Assembly: GCA_019671005.1 (NCBI GenBank)
Contig: CM033745.1
Coordinates: forward strand, 2,217,146 to 2,281,145
DNA length: 64,000 nt
Source of the DNA: Hibiscus mutabilis
Lineage: Eukaryota; Streptophyta; Magnoliopsida; Malvales; Malvaceae
Direction of reading: 5' to 3'
The notes under the pieces are model-generated. The model saw only the letters and a list, made by a program, of their open reading frames with translations, made no database searches and was not told the DNA's origin. Positions 21,767-34,962 of the stretch are shown one piece after another. Positions within the stretch are counted from its first letter, which is position 1. Each line of letters begins with the position of its first letter. Position numbers and translations under genes: made by a program.

Positions 21767-23002
21767 TTCCTCAAGATCATCTTCATGTTCCCAAAAATAC
21801 TAGCCTTCTTTCGTTTTGTGTTAAGGGGCGTCACAGCAGTTATCTCTCCTACATATGCTTGTATGATGTGTGCAAATGTTGGTTTGAAATAAATACTAGA
21901 ACTTTAAAAAACATTAATTTCATCCTAAAGACTACAAGGCTAGTTTTATCATATTAATTTTAAAGACATGTAACTTTAGAAGGAAGGATCTTAATAAAAA
22001 AAGTTGATTTATTTTCTAGATGACTTGAATTTGAGTATTTTTTTGGATAATTATTGTTTTATTGTAAGAAAGCAGACAAATTGTTACGGCTTATACAAAA
22101 CAATAATTTTAGGATAAATAAAATTTTAAAAATATTAATTTTGGATTAAACAAATTTTTCAGATGTTTCAATTGAACAAAATAAAATCAACCTATCATTT
22201 ACTATTTTCATTCTGATTGACTATTTTTTTAATAAAATTAATGATTTTGGAATCCAAACGATAAAAAATATTAAATACGAAAATAAAAAAATGTAAACAT
22301 TAGGTACAATTTGTATATAAAGTTAAATTACAAAAGGAATCAAACGGCAAGGAACAAAAATCCATTCCTTTCTTTCGGTGTTTAATGTAAAAAATAATAA
22401 TTAAATTTTAAGTCATAATTTAAAAGTAAAATTTTGATATATATATTTTGCGTAAAATTAATTTTACACAAACTTACATATTTATACTTTAAAATTTAAG
22501 TCTTAAAATTTTAACCTTAATCCTAAAAAAATAAATTGTATATTTTAAATTCTAAACATTAATCTTAAATTTCAAATTATACAATTTAAACCTCTAAATT
22601 TTAAATTTTAAATTAAAAATTCAATTATTAAAATTAAAAAACAGGTATAAATTAAAATTTAAACAGCTTAACTTTTAATTTTAAATCTTAAATTTAAAAA
22701 ATACATTCAACTTTTAATTCTCTAATTTTAACTCTAAATCTATTTTCTAATGGAGGGATAAATAAAGCGCCAAAAAATGCAGAAGATATTCGGCGGTAAG
22801 AGTGGTATCTTCTTCAAAGTCTTCTCAAAAATACTCTCTCGGTTCCGTAAGAACAATAAATCAAGAAAAATGAAAAACAAGAAACGGAGTAAAAAAAGAA
22901 AAATCTTAGGAACAAACAGCTGAGATAAAGAGAAAGAGATTGCGAATCTAAATCGCAAGCAAAAAGATTGGAATCGGAAAAGGGCAAGGGAAAGGGAAAA
23001 CA
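21767..23002. other. Intergenic, very AT-rich
   Basis: Region 22380-22740 consists of ttaaattttaa words with an 'aaaattaattttacac' palindrome near 22455, resembling eroded telomere-like foldback ends. The last ~100 bases are the purine-rich leader of the ATG7 locus. No gene. Confidence 0.5.
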
Positions 23003-26000
23003 TGGCAAAAGAAGGGAGTGGATCCATACTTCAATTCGCGCCGCTTCAGAGTTCTGTTGACGAAGGTTTTTGGCACCGATTATCTTCTTTGAAGCTCAAC
23101 AAGTTTGGCATCGACGATTCTCCTATTCCTATCTCCGGTACAACTCCCTACTCATTTTCTTTAAGTATGGAATAAACTTCTCACTCTTAATTCTCTAAAA
23201 ATTCTGATTTATTTGGTTAAATTTTCGTTCTTCTCTTCTTAAATTCATTGCTATTAATTGCTGATTGGACTGGGTTTGATCCAAGTTTCTGTTGTTAAAG
23301 GTCGCAATTATTGCAAAAGGTTTTCAATTTGGAAGCCTTGAGTGTAAATTTGGCGTTTTATGGTCCAAATTCGTTATCTTTTTCCGCCCTTCAGGTTTCT
23401 ATGCACCGTGCTCCCACCCTCAAGTATCGAATCATTTAACTCTTCTCGCTGTATCCCTGCCGTCTGATTCAAATGATGAACCAGCAATGCCGCCTACTAT
23501 TTGGAGTAATCGGAATAGGTGCTCCGTTCCGGGCATTCTTTACAATACAAATACAATGGAAAGTTTCCGGCTTTAGATAAAGAAGGCCTACTCAAGGCAG
23601 AAGCGATGAAGGTAAGACGGTTTGAATTGCCTACTAAAGACTATTGAGTGTGTTATGCAGTTGGTTTAATTCCATTGAAATTTTGGTTGGGAAGTTTGTG
23701 TTTTATGTCAATTACTCTTTTAGATTTGGGAGGATATTCATAGTGGAAAAGCCGTGGAGGATTGTGCGGTATTGTCAAGGATCCTTCTTATCTCATTTGC
23801 AGACCTGAAAAAATGGAACTTTCATTATTGGTTTGCTTTCCCCGCTCTTGCACTTGATCCTCCCGCTACCTTGGTTGATTTGAGGCCTGCTTCTCAGTGG
23901 TTCACCTTGGAAGAGGTTCTCAGAATGTGGTTAACACTTGCAAATTGTTGGATTATTGCATCTGTTTTAGTGCTCAAAAGTTTTATATTCGTTACTTTTT
24001 TTTACATGAAGGCAGAATCAGTATCAGCAGCATGTAATGAATGGCGGAATTCAAGTGCGACAGCTGGTAGTCTCTCTTCTGTTGCAAGTTCTACACTTCT
24101 TTTTATCTTACTGCATTGAAATTCAAATGTGATTATGTTCCTTTTGTCTTTAATCATAATGTTATGCCCTTCTCAGACTGAATTTATGAGTCTACTGCAG
24201 ATGTTCCATTCTTTTTGGTTAGTATTGGTTCTGATTCACATGCTGCGCCAGGCATCTTAAGGATTTGGAAGCTTGTCAGCAAGATGGTCAAAAGGTCTGT
24301 CTACCTTTCTCTTCATGAGTTTTTGGAATATGTATTGGTTTATGATTGCGGAGGAGAGAGTTTCAATGAAAATTCTATATGATGTCAATAGGCTTAAAGT
24401 GCAAAATCTTGGACATCTCTTTCTAAAAACTTTCATGTGTGTTTTTGGCAGTTGCTTTTTGCATTTTACGACCCATGTCATCTACCGAACAATCCTGGCT
24501 GGCCTCTCCGCAACTTCCTTGCACTTATTTCTGCCAGATGGAATCTGAAAACTGTTCGCTTTTTGTGCTATAGAGAGAATCGAGGTTTTGCTGATTTGAA
24601 TTTGTCACTCGTCGGTTAAGCCTTGGTTACAGTTCAACCAGGTAGAGTGGCACAATTTTGGGTAATAGCTTATTTTCGAGATCATTTTCTTTCTGTTCCA
24701 ATAGTATGAATTTGTTTTATACTATCTTTCTTGACCTACAATGTCTCTTTAGGATGGAGAGAATGGCAATATGTGCCCAATGCTGTAGGATGGGAACTCA
24801 ACAAGGGGAGAAAAGTACCGAGGTGCATTAACCTTGCTAAATCTATGGATCCAACTAGGTAATTTTTTTCCTTTTTTTATTGTCACCTTATTAGGCATTA
24901 TAGTATTATTATTTTATCTGCCAGTGAGGCATTGGCTTAATGGCAAGGTTGATGCTCTGGAAATACTATGTATGGGTTCAATTCCAAATCTATTATATAG
25001 TTGATGTCCCACCATCTGTGGGCATTGTCCAGACTTATTCTGTTTTAGCTCTGAATATTTATTCCTATTAGCAATCCAATTGTACATGTTCATGATCGAT
25101 TCCTGTTGTAGTTATTTGGTTGTTGTATTGTACTTGTAAGTTGTAACTTCAAAAAGAAAAGTATTAGTATTTATTTTAACAAAAGCATTTTGAAATATTT
25201 CCCTCTTGTTTCCACAGGCTAGCCATATCTGCTGCAGACTTAAACTTGAAACTAATGAGATGGCGTGCTTTGCCATCCCTTAACTTAGACATCTTATTTT
25301 CTCTTAAGTGCCTTCTCCTTAGAGCAGGTACCCTTGGATGTCAGGTTGCTAGAATGTTTATGGTATGTATTCAGAAAGCAGCAACCCCAATTTTGGATAA
25401 TATTTCATATCTCTTGAGACTGAAGACTGTGTGTTGTAGGCTTGGAGTGCCCGCAAAATTACACTACTTGATAATGACAGGGTGGCCATGTCTAATCCAT
25501 TGAGGCAGTCGCTATATACATTGGATGACTGCCTTAATGGTGGTGACTTTAAAGCCACAGCTACAGTGAGAAGCCTACAACTAATATTTCCAGCAGTGGT
25601 AATTCATTTTATTTTAGGCCTATAACACAAAGATAAACACAGAACAGAAAAATATATCCATTTCTTCTCACCATGTATCTTGTGATTTGTTTCTTAGGAA
25701 GCAGAAGGCGTTGTTATGGCCATTCCTATGCCTGGACATCCAATATCCAGCCAAGAGGAGAAAAGTGTGCTCGAAGATTGTAAACGACTCAGTGATTTGA
25801 TTGAGTCTCATGATGTGATTTTCTTGTTGACTGATACTAGAGAGAGTCGATGGCTCCCTACACTTCTCTGTGCCAACACTAACAAGGTTCATCTCCTTTA
25901 TTCATATATTAATTGCTTTGATATTTGGCGTTCTGTTGTGGCATCATAGATTAGGATTTGTAAAGATCTGTTACTGGATTTGAGTCATTTGATGATGGCA

Positions 26001-27378
26001 TATTTTGCTCATCCTTTCTCATTATGCAGATAACCATTACTGCAGCTCTTGGATTTGACAGTTTCTTGGTTATGTGCCATGGGCCTGGTCTTCTTAACTC
26101 CAACCCTAACTTGAAAGCTGAAACGGAAATTTCAATAGCTGCTGCTGCAGACAACCTTGCCCTAACAAATACGGACGGACGGCATAGATTGGGTTGCTAC
26201 TTCTGTAATGATGTGGTTGCCCCAATAGATGTAATTTTCCAGAGTTTCTAGAATGCAGTAATTGCTATTATAGCAATTTTATGTATGTCCAGCTTAACCA
26301 TTTATCTATTGTTGTTTGTGCAGTCAACTTCAAACCGCACGTTGGATCAGCAGTGCACTGTTACGCGTCCTGGGCCTGCACCTATTGCTTCTGCACTGGC
26401 AGTTGAACTTTTAGTGGGCATATTGCATCACCCTAATGGGTAAATCCTTGGAACTATATGAAGAAAGTCTTTCTCACTGGAGTTTCTTTGGAGATTTAAC
26501 AAGCCTTTAGTTCTAATCATCATGAACCAATCAGAATTCTAGATTGCTTAATTAAGCACTCAATCATATATGCAGGATATTTGCTGAAGCTGAGATTGCC
26601 AACTCCAATAGTGGGGGGGACTTTGAGCTACCTCTGGGTATTTCACCCCATCAGATTCGAGGCTCCCTTCCCCACTTTCAACCGATGACCCTTGTGGGCC
26701 ACTCCTCAAACAGTTGCACAGCATGTTGCAGCACTGTAAGCTCGGCACTTTTAAAATTATAGTTCTTTGTTTTTTTCTTATCTCACTCATCCGTTTAAGG
26801 TTATGGCATGTCTGTATGAATCCTTCGTCTACACTGCCTTATATGACCTTTTACATGAGAGGCTTTCTTTAATTTGATAATGAGAGATTCAGAAATTCGA
26901 TAAATTTGTATGATCTTGGGTAAATTCAGAGCCCTTTGGCACCAGGGTTTCTATCCCAGAGGGTACAATAAAAGTCACATGCCTTCATATTGCTGGTGCA
27001 ATCTCTTAAACAGAACATATTCTATAGGAATATTTTCATCCGAGAAGCTTTAATAATAAACTTAAAATTTTATTGTATGATAGCATGCTTTTAAAATTTG
27101 ATTTAGCTTTTGGTTTAGTTGAAAGTTGGAATAAATTTATGTAAGTTCCGTGTATTTTGCTACCGTAGTTTTACATTGTGATTATGATGAACAATCCTTT
27201 CTAGGTTGTGTCTGAATATCGCAAGAGAGCAATGGAATTCATACTCCAAGCAATTAGCCATCCAACGTATCTGGAGGATCTTACTGGACTAACAGAGTTG
27301 ATTAGATCGGCAAGCACTTTTCAACTAGACTGGGATGATGAAATCGAGGCCGCAGATGACGAATGTGTCGAACTATGA
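23003..27378 (+). pseudogene. ATG7: Autophagy E1-like enzyme ATG7, disabled copy with introns
   Basis: ATG7 activates ATG8 and ATG12 for autophagosome formation. Fourteen exons can be traced with GT-AG borders: 23003-23137, 23395-23611, 23724-23915, 24012-24066, 24201-24294, 24452-24641, 24753-24858, 25218-25362, 25440-25598, 25698-25886, 26030-26230, 26324-26439, 26576-26735, 27205-27378. Protein matches run from SSVDEGFWHRLSSLKL to SHPTYLEDLTGLTEL. The zinc-site CYFCNDVVAP and catalytic-Cys motif LDQQCTVTRPG are still present. Defects: a frameshift near 23566-23571 (the frame stops at 23575), a frameshift near 24244-24252, a TAA at 24617-24619 where relatives read Gln, and Arg for the first Gly of the ATP-binding GAGTLG. 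Introns are retained, so this is not a processed copy. A working ATG7 must lie elsewhere. Confidence 0.9.
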
Positions 27379-28280
27379 AGTGGTCGGTTGTACATTTACA
27401 GTTTTTATTGCAGTTAATTCTTTTGTAATACCTTCTTTTGGGGCATAGGACATGAAGTATGATCATTCAAATACATAAATAAAGTTAACAGAATACACAT
27501 TTGCTGCCGTCATTTTTTGAACAAAATAGCTTTATCCAAAAGAAATCCCACAATGTAAATAATTAATATTTGACAGCTTCCTAAGAATCTTCGGTTGAAA
27601 CCACAATAGTTACTTAAAGAAGATGGGGAACTTTTGAAGTCTCCAATCCAATTCTTTGATTTGCGAAAAGGTCTAAGCTTATAGGTAGTGTTTTTTGTAC
27701 TTTTCATTTGTGTCAAAATAAGAATTTATTTCATGATAATCTATATTTCACTTGATGTTTATACATTGTGGATGATATAATTTCCCAATAAACTTGTCTA
27801 TCCTTTGCTAATGCCGTTGTTGGTTATGGACATTAATTTTCATGCTAATGTTTAATACATCAGTGGCATATGACCATTACTCCACTATAGACTTGGATTA
27901 AGCTGATTCCGCAAATGTTTCCTGCCATGTGGCACTGCTTGAAGATTGATACCTATGATTTTCAGCTTCTTGAGATTTATTCAATCTAAATACAACCATT
28001 TCCATTATTTTATCTAATATAATCGAGTAAATGGATGGAAATTAACGGATCGGATTAAACCCAATAAACAATATAAGTTTAGAAACCCTTAAAATTCATA
28101 AGGTCATTTTTTGAATAATTTTTACCTAGAAGAGGGGAAAGAAAATTTTACTCCTACTGGGTCTTGAACCCACAACCTAGGGGAAGAGAAATGTGTCAAC
28201 TGAGAACTTTAATCACATGCTCTAGAAATTATTGACCATAATATTAATTTTTAAAGAAAACTAAAGATAATTTATAATAA
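27379..28280. other. Intergenic, with one short dispersed repeat
   Basis: The stretch near 28125-28250 contains 'gggtcttgaacccacaacct', a box-B-like word shared with 13620-13710 and with the tandem array at 58790-59345. No gene seen. Confidence 0.5.
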
Positions 28281-28642
28281 AAGGGTAATTATACCATGCA
28301 CTGGTGGTGAAAATATTTTTTTCCACAGGCATTCTAATTTTAGGGATTAGGAATTTAGTTTTCATAGTTTAGGGTTTAGGGTTTATGTGTTTAGAATCAA
28401 GGGGCTGTTGTTTGAATTTAGAATTTAGGGTTAGAATTTAAGGATTATAGATTCCTACTATAAAACCTAAACCAAACTTTTAAACTCTAAACCCTAAATT
28501 CTAACCACGCACTCTAAATTATAAACCCCTAAACCTAAATCCCTAAACTATAAACCTTAAATTAGATCTCTAACCCATGAAATTAAGGGGCTTGTGAAAA
28601 CAAAATATTTCCACCGTCCGTGCATCATATATTTTATCATAA
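28281..28642. repeat. Foldback element with telomere-like interior, copy 5
   Basis: The left terminus 'gggtaattataccatgcac' pairs loosely with the right terminus around 'gtgcatcatatat' near 28620. The left half is ttagggttta-rich and the right half ccctaaa-rich. 'ttgtgaaaacaaa' near the right end is shared with copy 2. Confidence 0.65.
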
Positions 28643-29770
28643 TAAAATAGTATATAGTTACAAGAAGAAGAAGAAAAAAAAGGAGTATTTGCTTTCTCTA
28701 ACTCTCTTATAGTTGAATATTGGTTATTGGTAGTTGAAACGTACTGAAAAGTTAGACCAAAAGCATTAAAAATGATTCTTTGAAGATATATAATGAGATA
28801 ATATTTTTTAATGAATATATACTGAGAAAATTAATTTGGCCTTATTTGGATCTGGATGATGAATATGTATAGTTGTATACATATGTTGCTTTCTTCTAAA
28901 AATAAACATAAAAAGGTCTTTTAGTATTTCATATAATTTTTAAGGGACAATGATCATTGGCCTTTCCTATAAAACGAATGCTTTAACAATAGACAATCCT
29001 GATAAAAATGGAAAGATTGGAACATTTTTCGTATATCCATGCTCTAACGCATAGCATATCGAGACATAAAAACGATCATAGGCTGGCTTTCTAATAAAAC
29101 ATGCTATATTCGTGTTGGACTTTACAAGTTGTTTTGAGGGTTTGAGATCGAAGATTGTGGTTATCTCAGAGAAGCACGAAAGCCAATAGGATTGTTAGGG
29201 GACATGTTTGGCATGTGATAATATCTTTGAGTATAGTGTGCAGCTGAATATGGTACGATATCAATCAAAATGTTATAAAATACAAAATTTAAAATATTAT
29301 TTATTAATTTAAAATATTTTATTTTTATAATATTTTAAGTTGATAATTAAGTATCAAAATTTTGGAACAAAAAATTAAATATTAAAATTTGATTCCGAAT
29401 ATCGATACTTGTCACTTCTAATAATATTATAGGTTAATATTAAGAATTAAAATTTGTCTATAAGTATTATACTTGTCGTAAAACTACCGACTTAAAATAA
29501 TATAAAAATATAACATTTTATATTAATTGATAATCTATTAATTTCATGTCTTGTAAGATTTCAATTAGTATTGGACGCGTTTAAACTTCCCACGATAATA
29601 TATAAAGGATGGGACAGAAATTTTGATAGTGGAATCTGACGTCAGAAATTCAACGCCGTCGGAAGAACCAATCATGCACATTCACCCAAATATTTATTTT
29701 CACCAAAGGTTTTAGGGATAAGAGACGGAGGCAGAGAGGTCAACTTTAGTGTTTCTTAGCCTAAAGTAAT
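28643..29770. other. Intergenic, nothing recognised
   Basis: Low-complexity AT-rich sequence up to the retrotransposon; no ORF worth reporting. Confidence 0.5.
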
Positions 29771-30321
29771 TGTCACGGACCGTAAGCCCGCGACGAGACA
29801 AGTGTAATTATGGCAGCCTAAGCCTATTTCTACAACATTTTGGGCTTGTCAAATGACCCAAGAAAGCTGGCCATTTACCATGGTAAAATGAGCAAGCAGA
29901 GTATTTACCATGGTGAAATCCGATAAGGCATCTCACTTATCATTTTTGTGATTATTTGTAAAGATAATTCTCACTTTATCTCTTATTTAAAATTTAAATG
30001 TTGTGGATAGGATAGGCTCTCATCTGGACCGTTGATTCATTGTAATCTTGACCGTTGATTGTACTGAGCTCTCACTATAAAAGGAGGCTCAACCCAGGTT
30101 ATTTCATTCATCACTTGCTTCAGTTTGTAAGCTTTTACCCAGAGTAATACAACTCAGTATTCACTCACTTTCTCTTGTTCTTTTGCCATCGCTTTTCTTT
30201 TGTTCCGCAGCGGTTTCTAAGTATTCTTACTTAGGAGTTTTCCAGGTGACTTAGCCTAGTTTTCAGCCGAGAAAGCAGCTAAGGCCGCACGGTTGTCTAG
30301 CAGAAGACTAGCCCCGTGACA
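29771..30321 (+). repeat. 5' LTR
   Basis: 551 bases with terminal TGTCACGG/CCGTGACA inverted repeat. It contains a TATAAAA at 30076-30082 that would drive the element's transcript. By eye it differs from the 3' LTR at roughly twenty positions, many of them C/T or G/A. Confidence 0.95.
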
Positions 30322-30323
30322 AG

Positions 30324-30335
30324 TGGTATCAGAGC
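30324..30335 (+). other. Primer-binding site (initiator tRNA-Met type)
   Basis: TGGTATCAGAGC lies two bases after the 5' LTR and is complementary to the 3' end of plant initiator tRNA-Met, the standard primer for this group. Confidence 0.9.
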
Positions 30336-30365
30336 GAAGTTTTGCTGAGAAGTTGCTGATTCGAG

Positions 30366-33300
30366 ATGGCACGTGATGGAGAGAACACTGTAGTGAAGAA
30401 GGGTGCAGAGGCCACAGCTGACAAATCCAAGAGGGTTCGTCGAAGGACGTGATCACATCGATCCAGGGAAGGGTTACCAAGCTCGAGGAGTCCATGGCGG
30501 AGGCCAAGACGACGTTGGAACCTTTGGAGTCAATGGATGTTGAGAAGCTGAGTTCATTGGATTTCGAGAGGCTCGAGTCCTTAGATGGAATTTAGGATAA
30601 TGTTCAGGAGGCTCTTAATGGGATGGATGAGAAAATGTCTACGCGTGGTGATGCCTTAGAGGCCATGATGGTTGCTCTAAGGGATGAGGTTGAGGAGCTC
30701 AAGGCAAAGAGTTCTAACTCCGAGAAAGACGAACTGAAGAAGGAAGTGGAGCTGCTCAAGACCGAGTTGTTTGTGTTGAAAGCGGTGATTGTGAACAGCG
30801 CGACTGTTGCAGTGCCTAGAACCTCGGGAGATATCCCCAAGCCGGAAAAGTTCAAGGGGACGAGGTCCGCCCAGGAAATGGAGAATTTCCTTTGGGGAAT
30901 GGAGCAATACTTCAAAGCCATGGGCATCGAGGAAGATGCTAAGAAGGTAAGCTTTGCAAGTATTTACTTAATTGATCTTGCATAAACGTGGTGGCGACGT
31001 AGGTGCGAAGATGTGAAGCGTGGAAGCACAGCCATTGAGACTTGGAAGGAGTTCCAAGATGAGTTCAAGGAACATTTATATCCTCTGTATGCTGAAGATG
31101 AGGCACGGTCAAAGCTGAGACGACTTAGGCAAGAAGATGCCAAGACTTTGAGGGACCATGTCCGGAAGTTCGTGGAGTTGAGTTTGCAGGTCCCGAGCTT
31201 AAGTGAAGAGGATGGGTTTTTTACCTTCATGGTTGGGTTGCAACCATGGGCGAAGATGGAGTTGCAGCGACGGGGAGTGACCAAACTCTCTACTGCCTTG
31301 ACTACTGTCGAGTCCATCATTGAGATTGGGCGTAGGAAACCTGACTCCTCCAAACCAAAACCGAAGCACATAGGTCATGGTGGAGACAAGGAGTAGTCAA
31401 GTCGATCCGACAAAGATTCGAGCGGCAGAAATAAGTCTTCGAATGGGAAACATGCAGATTCGAGGGACAAGCAGCATGGCAAGTGCTACCATTGCCACAA
31501 AGAAGGGCATATTGCCAGGGATTGTCCCCAAAAGAACAGAATCGCTGCCGTCAAGGAGACAGCTGATGGCGAGACTAGCGAGGCTCTGAAGCTTGGCTCC
31601 ATCATTAGTACAATGAAGGTCAAGAAGGGTCGAAAGAAGAAGGGGTTGATGTTCGTCGACATCACTATTGTTGGCCAGAAGTTGAGTGCACTAGTTGACA
31701 CCGGTGCATCTGAACTGTTCATGTCCGAGCAAACTACCGAGAAACTTGGCGTTACTATCGAGAAGTCCAGTGGATCTATCAAAACAGTGAATGCCAAGGA
31801 AGTATCGATTGCGGGAGTCGCAAAGGGAGTTCAACTTGACATTGGAGGTTGGACCGGTAAGGAAGCCGTCAAGGTAATCCCACTCGATGACTTTGATTTT
31901 GTGCTTGGGTTAAGTTTTCTAGACCGGATCAACGATTTCCCTGTTCCTTTTGCGGATTGTCTGTGTATTCTAGATCCGAAGCATCAATGCATTGTTCCAG
32001 TGAGCCGAGGGTCAAGAGTAGGTACAAAAGTTCTATTCGCAATTCAGTTTTCAAAGGCGGCGCACAAGGAGGAGCCGACCTTCCTTGCAGCCTTGGTGTG
32101 CGATGAGCCTGTCGCAACTGAGGGAGTCCCCGATGAGGTGGGGCAAGTCTTGGTGGAATTTGAAGATATGATGTCTGCCGAGTTGCCAAAGAAGTTGCCT
32201 CCGAAGAGGGATGTTGATCACAAGATTGAGCTTGTGCCAAGTGCGGAGCCCCCCGCTCGAGCCCCGCCTGAGTTAAAGGAGATGCGTAAACAGTTGAACG
32301 ATCTCCTAGATGCCGGTTACATCCGCCCATCAAAGGCACCATACGGTGCACCGGTGTTGTTCCAGAAGAAGCACGATGGGTCCCTACAGATGTGCATCGA
32401 CTACAGGGCTTTGAATAAGCTCACAGTGAAGAACAAGTATCTGATTCCTCTCATTGCGGACTTGTTCGACCAGCTTGGTGGTGTAAGGTGGTTCACCAAG
32501 TTGGACTTGTGATCGGGCTACTACCAAGTCAGAATAGCTGAGGGTGATGAGCCGAAGACAACTTGCGTGATGAGGTATGGTTCTTTCGAGTATCTTGTGA
32601 TGCCTTTCGGCCTCACGAATGCTCTAGCTACTTTCTGTACCCCGATGAACAAGGTGCTACAACCGTTCCTAGACAAGTTTGTTGTAGTCTACCTCGATGA
32701 CATCGTCATCTACAGCAAGACATTAGAGGAGCATGTCGAACACTTGCGGGAGGTGTTCAAAGTCTTGCGGGAAAATGAGTTGTATGTCAAGAAGGAGAAG
32801 TACTCATTTGCCCGCCAAGAGGTTCCTTTCCTTGGCCACATTGTTGGAGGAGGCATGATCCGAATGGACAAGGAGAAGGTTCGAGCCATTGAAGAATGAG
32901 AGGGGCCAACTAAGGTAACCGGGCTGAGATCTTTCCTGGGGTTGGCGAATTACTATCAGAGGTTTGTCAAAAGCTACTCCAAAATTGCCGCACCATTGAC
33001 CGACTTGCTGAAGAAGGACAAGGCGTGGGATTGGGGATCGGAGTGCTAGAAAGCCTTTGATGAGATTAAGCTCGCCATGGTGAGTGAGCCTGTCTTGGTG
33101 TTGCCAGATTACACCAAACCTTTCGAAGTTCACACTGATGCATCCGACATTGCCATTGGTGGGGTCCTAATGCAAGAGGGATATCCGGTTGCATATGAAA
33201 GCCGGAAGCTCAATGAGACTGAGCGAAGATACACAGTCCATGAGAAGGAGATGACAGCGGTGGTGCATTGTCTACGCATATGGAGACACTATGTGCTTGG

Positions 33301-34962
33301 GTCCAAGTTCGTGGTGTACACCGATAATGTCGCCAATAGTTACTTCTTGACTCAGAAGAAGTTGTCCTCGAAGCAAACTCGTTGGTAGGAGTTTCTTGCC
33401 GAGTTCGACGTTACTTTGGAGCACAAACCAGGGAAGGTGAATTCCGTGGCCGATGCCCTAAGCTGAAGGTATACCATGGAGTTTGTGAGTTTGCTAGAGG
33501 GACCGATGCTGGAGCGCATCAATGAGGGATTGACACATGACACAACGGCCAAGTCATTGATCGAACTTGCCAAGGAGGGCAAAACCCGGAGGTTTTGGCT
33601 AGAGGCAGGCTTGTTGTTTGTTCGTGGACGTCGCCTCTTTGTGCCTCAGTTTGATGGAATTCGAAAGGAGCTCATGAAGGAATGCCATGATTCCAAGTGG
33701 GCGGGACATGCGGGGATGCACCGGACATTGGCCTTGATGGCGGAGCACTATTATTGGCCACACATGGGCAGTGATGTTGAAGCCTATGTGAAGACTTGCC
33801 TTGTGTGCCAGCAAGACAAGATCGAGCAGAAGAGTCCAGCGGGGTTGTTGCAGCCTTTGCCAATTCGGAGAAACCATGGGTAAGTGTTTCCATGGATTTT
33901 ATAGTCGGTTTGCCGGTTGTTGTGGAAAGTCTAGTATTATGGTGGTTGTAGACAGATTTTCCAAGTATACGACATTTATCCCAAGACCCAAGGTGTGTCC
34001 GGTGAGGAGGCAGCTAGGCTTTTTCTCAAGCACGTGGTGAAATCTTTGGGGTGTTCCACAATCAATTATCGGTGATCGACACGAGGTTCACGGGGAGGTT
34101 ACGGACGAGTTGTTCAAGTTGTTGGGCTCAAACTTGAACTTCTCGCAGTATCCACCCGCAGACCGATGGGCAAACCGAGAGAGTGAATGCACTCGTTGAG
34201 ATCTACTTGAGGCACTATGTGAGTGCTAATCAGCGTGGATGGCCAAAGCTGTTAGATGTGGCCCGATTCTCTTACAACTTGCGCGGAGCGAGGCGACAAA
34301 CCGAGTCCGTTCGAGATTGTAACCGGGCAGCGGCCGCTACACCAAACGCGGTTGTGGCCGGGCACCGGGGCCGAGTCCAAGAGCCTATCATTTTGCCAAG
34401 GGGTGGCTTGAGCTTTATGACTTAGCCCGTGCATGCTTGCGCAAGGCGGGAAAGCGAACCAAGAAGTGGCGGATCGAAAGCGTCGGGATGTGTACTTTGA
34501 GGTTGGTGATCTAGTCCTTGCCAAGCCGACTTCGATCTTGCGCAACCCAAATCACAAGGGGATTGTGCGACGATATGAGGGGCCGTTCAAAGTTGTAAAG
34601 CGGGTAGGCACCATGGCCTATCAACTAGAGTTGCCGCCAACTATCCGAGCTCATCCGGTGTTTCATGTGAGTTTGTTGAAGGCATATCACCACGATGAGG
34701 ATGATCCGGATGGGGCAAATCACCGAGCGCCGGTTGGAGTAAAGGTCTCATACGAGAAAGAGGTAGAAGCGATCCATTCAGAGAGAGCCGTTCGTCAAGT
34801 GGGAAATCGACCAAGGCATGAGTACCTTGTTCAATGGAAGGGTCTTCCCGAGTGTGAGATGAGTTGGGAACCAGCCGATGCATTATGGCAATTCCAGGAG
34901 CAAATCGACCAGTACCATTCTAGCCGCGCGACGAGGGCGTCGCTAGAACTAGTGGGGGAGAA
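30366..34962 (+). pseudogene. gag-pol region of the chromovirus, interrupted
   Basis: Pieces in order: gag start at 30366, frame-broken within 30 codons; coiled-coil-like stretch 30623-30800; gag core 30830-31390 with a gap near 30950-31015; CCHC knuckle CYHCHKEGHIARDC at 31484-31525; protease motif LVDTGAS near 31690-31711. Reverse transcriptase runs 32280-32880 with VVYLDDIVIYS. RNase H follows with HTDASDIAIGG near 33130, then the integrase HHCC zinc finger at 33700-33815 and integrase core around 33880-34430. A chromodomain with EYLVQWKGLPECEMSWEP lies near 34820-34880. Stops at 32510, 32897, 33047, 33386 and about 33464 interrupt the frame, and shifts break the integrase. The final open frame runs into the 3' LTR. 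No functional polyprotein can be made. Confidence 0.9.
34951..34962 (+). other. Polypurine tract
   Basis: AGTGGGGGAGAA lies directly before the 3' LTR, the expected plus-strand priming site. Confidence 0.85.

Noticed and set aside
22740..23027. Hydrophobic Phe/Leu/Ser-rich ORF on the minus strand
   Set aside because: It is the complement of the purine-rich leader and first exon of ATG7; the amino-acid bias follows from composition.
31929..32351. 140-codon minus-strand ORF
   Set aside because: Shadow of the retrotransposon protease/reverse-transcriptase region on the other strand.
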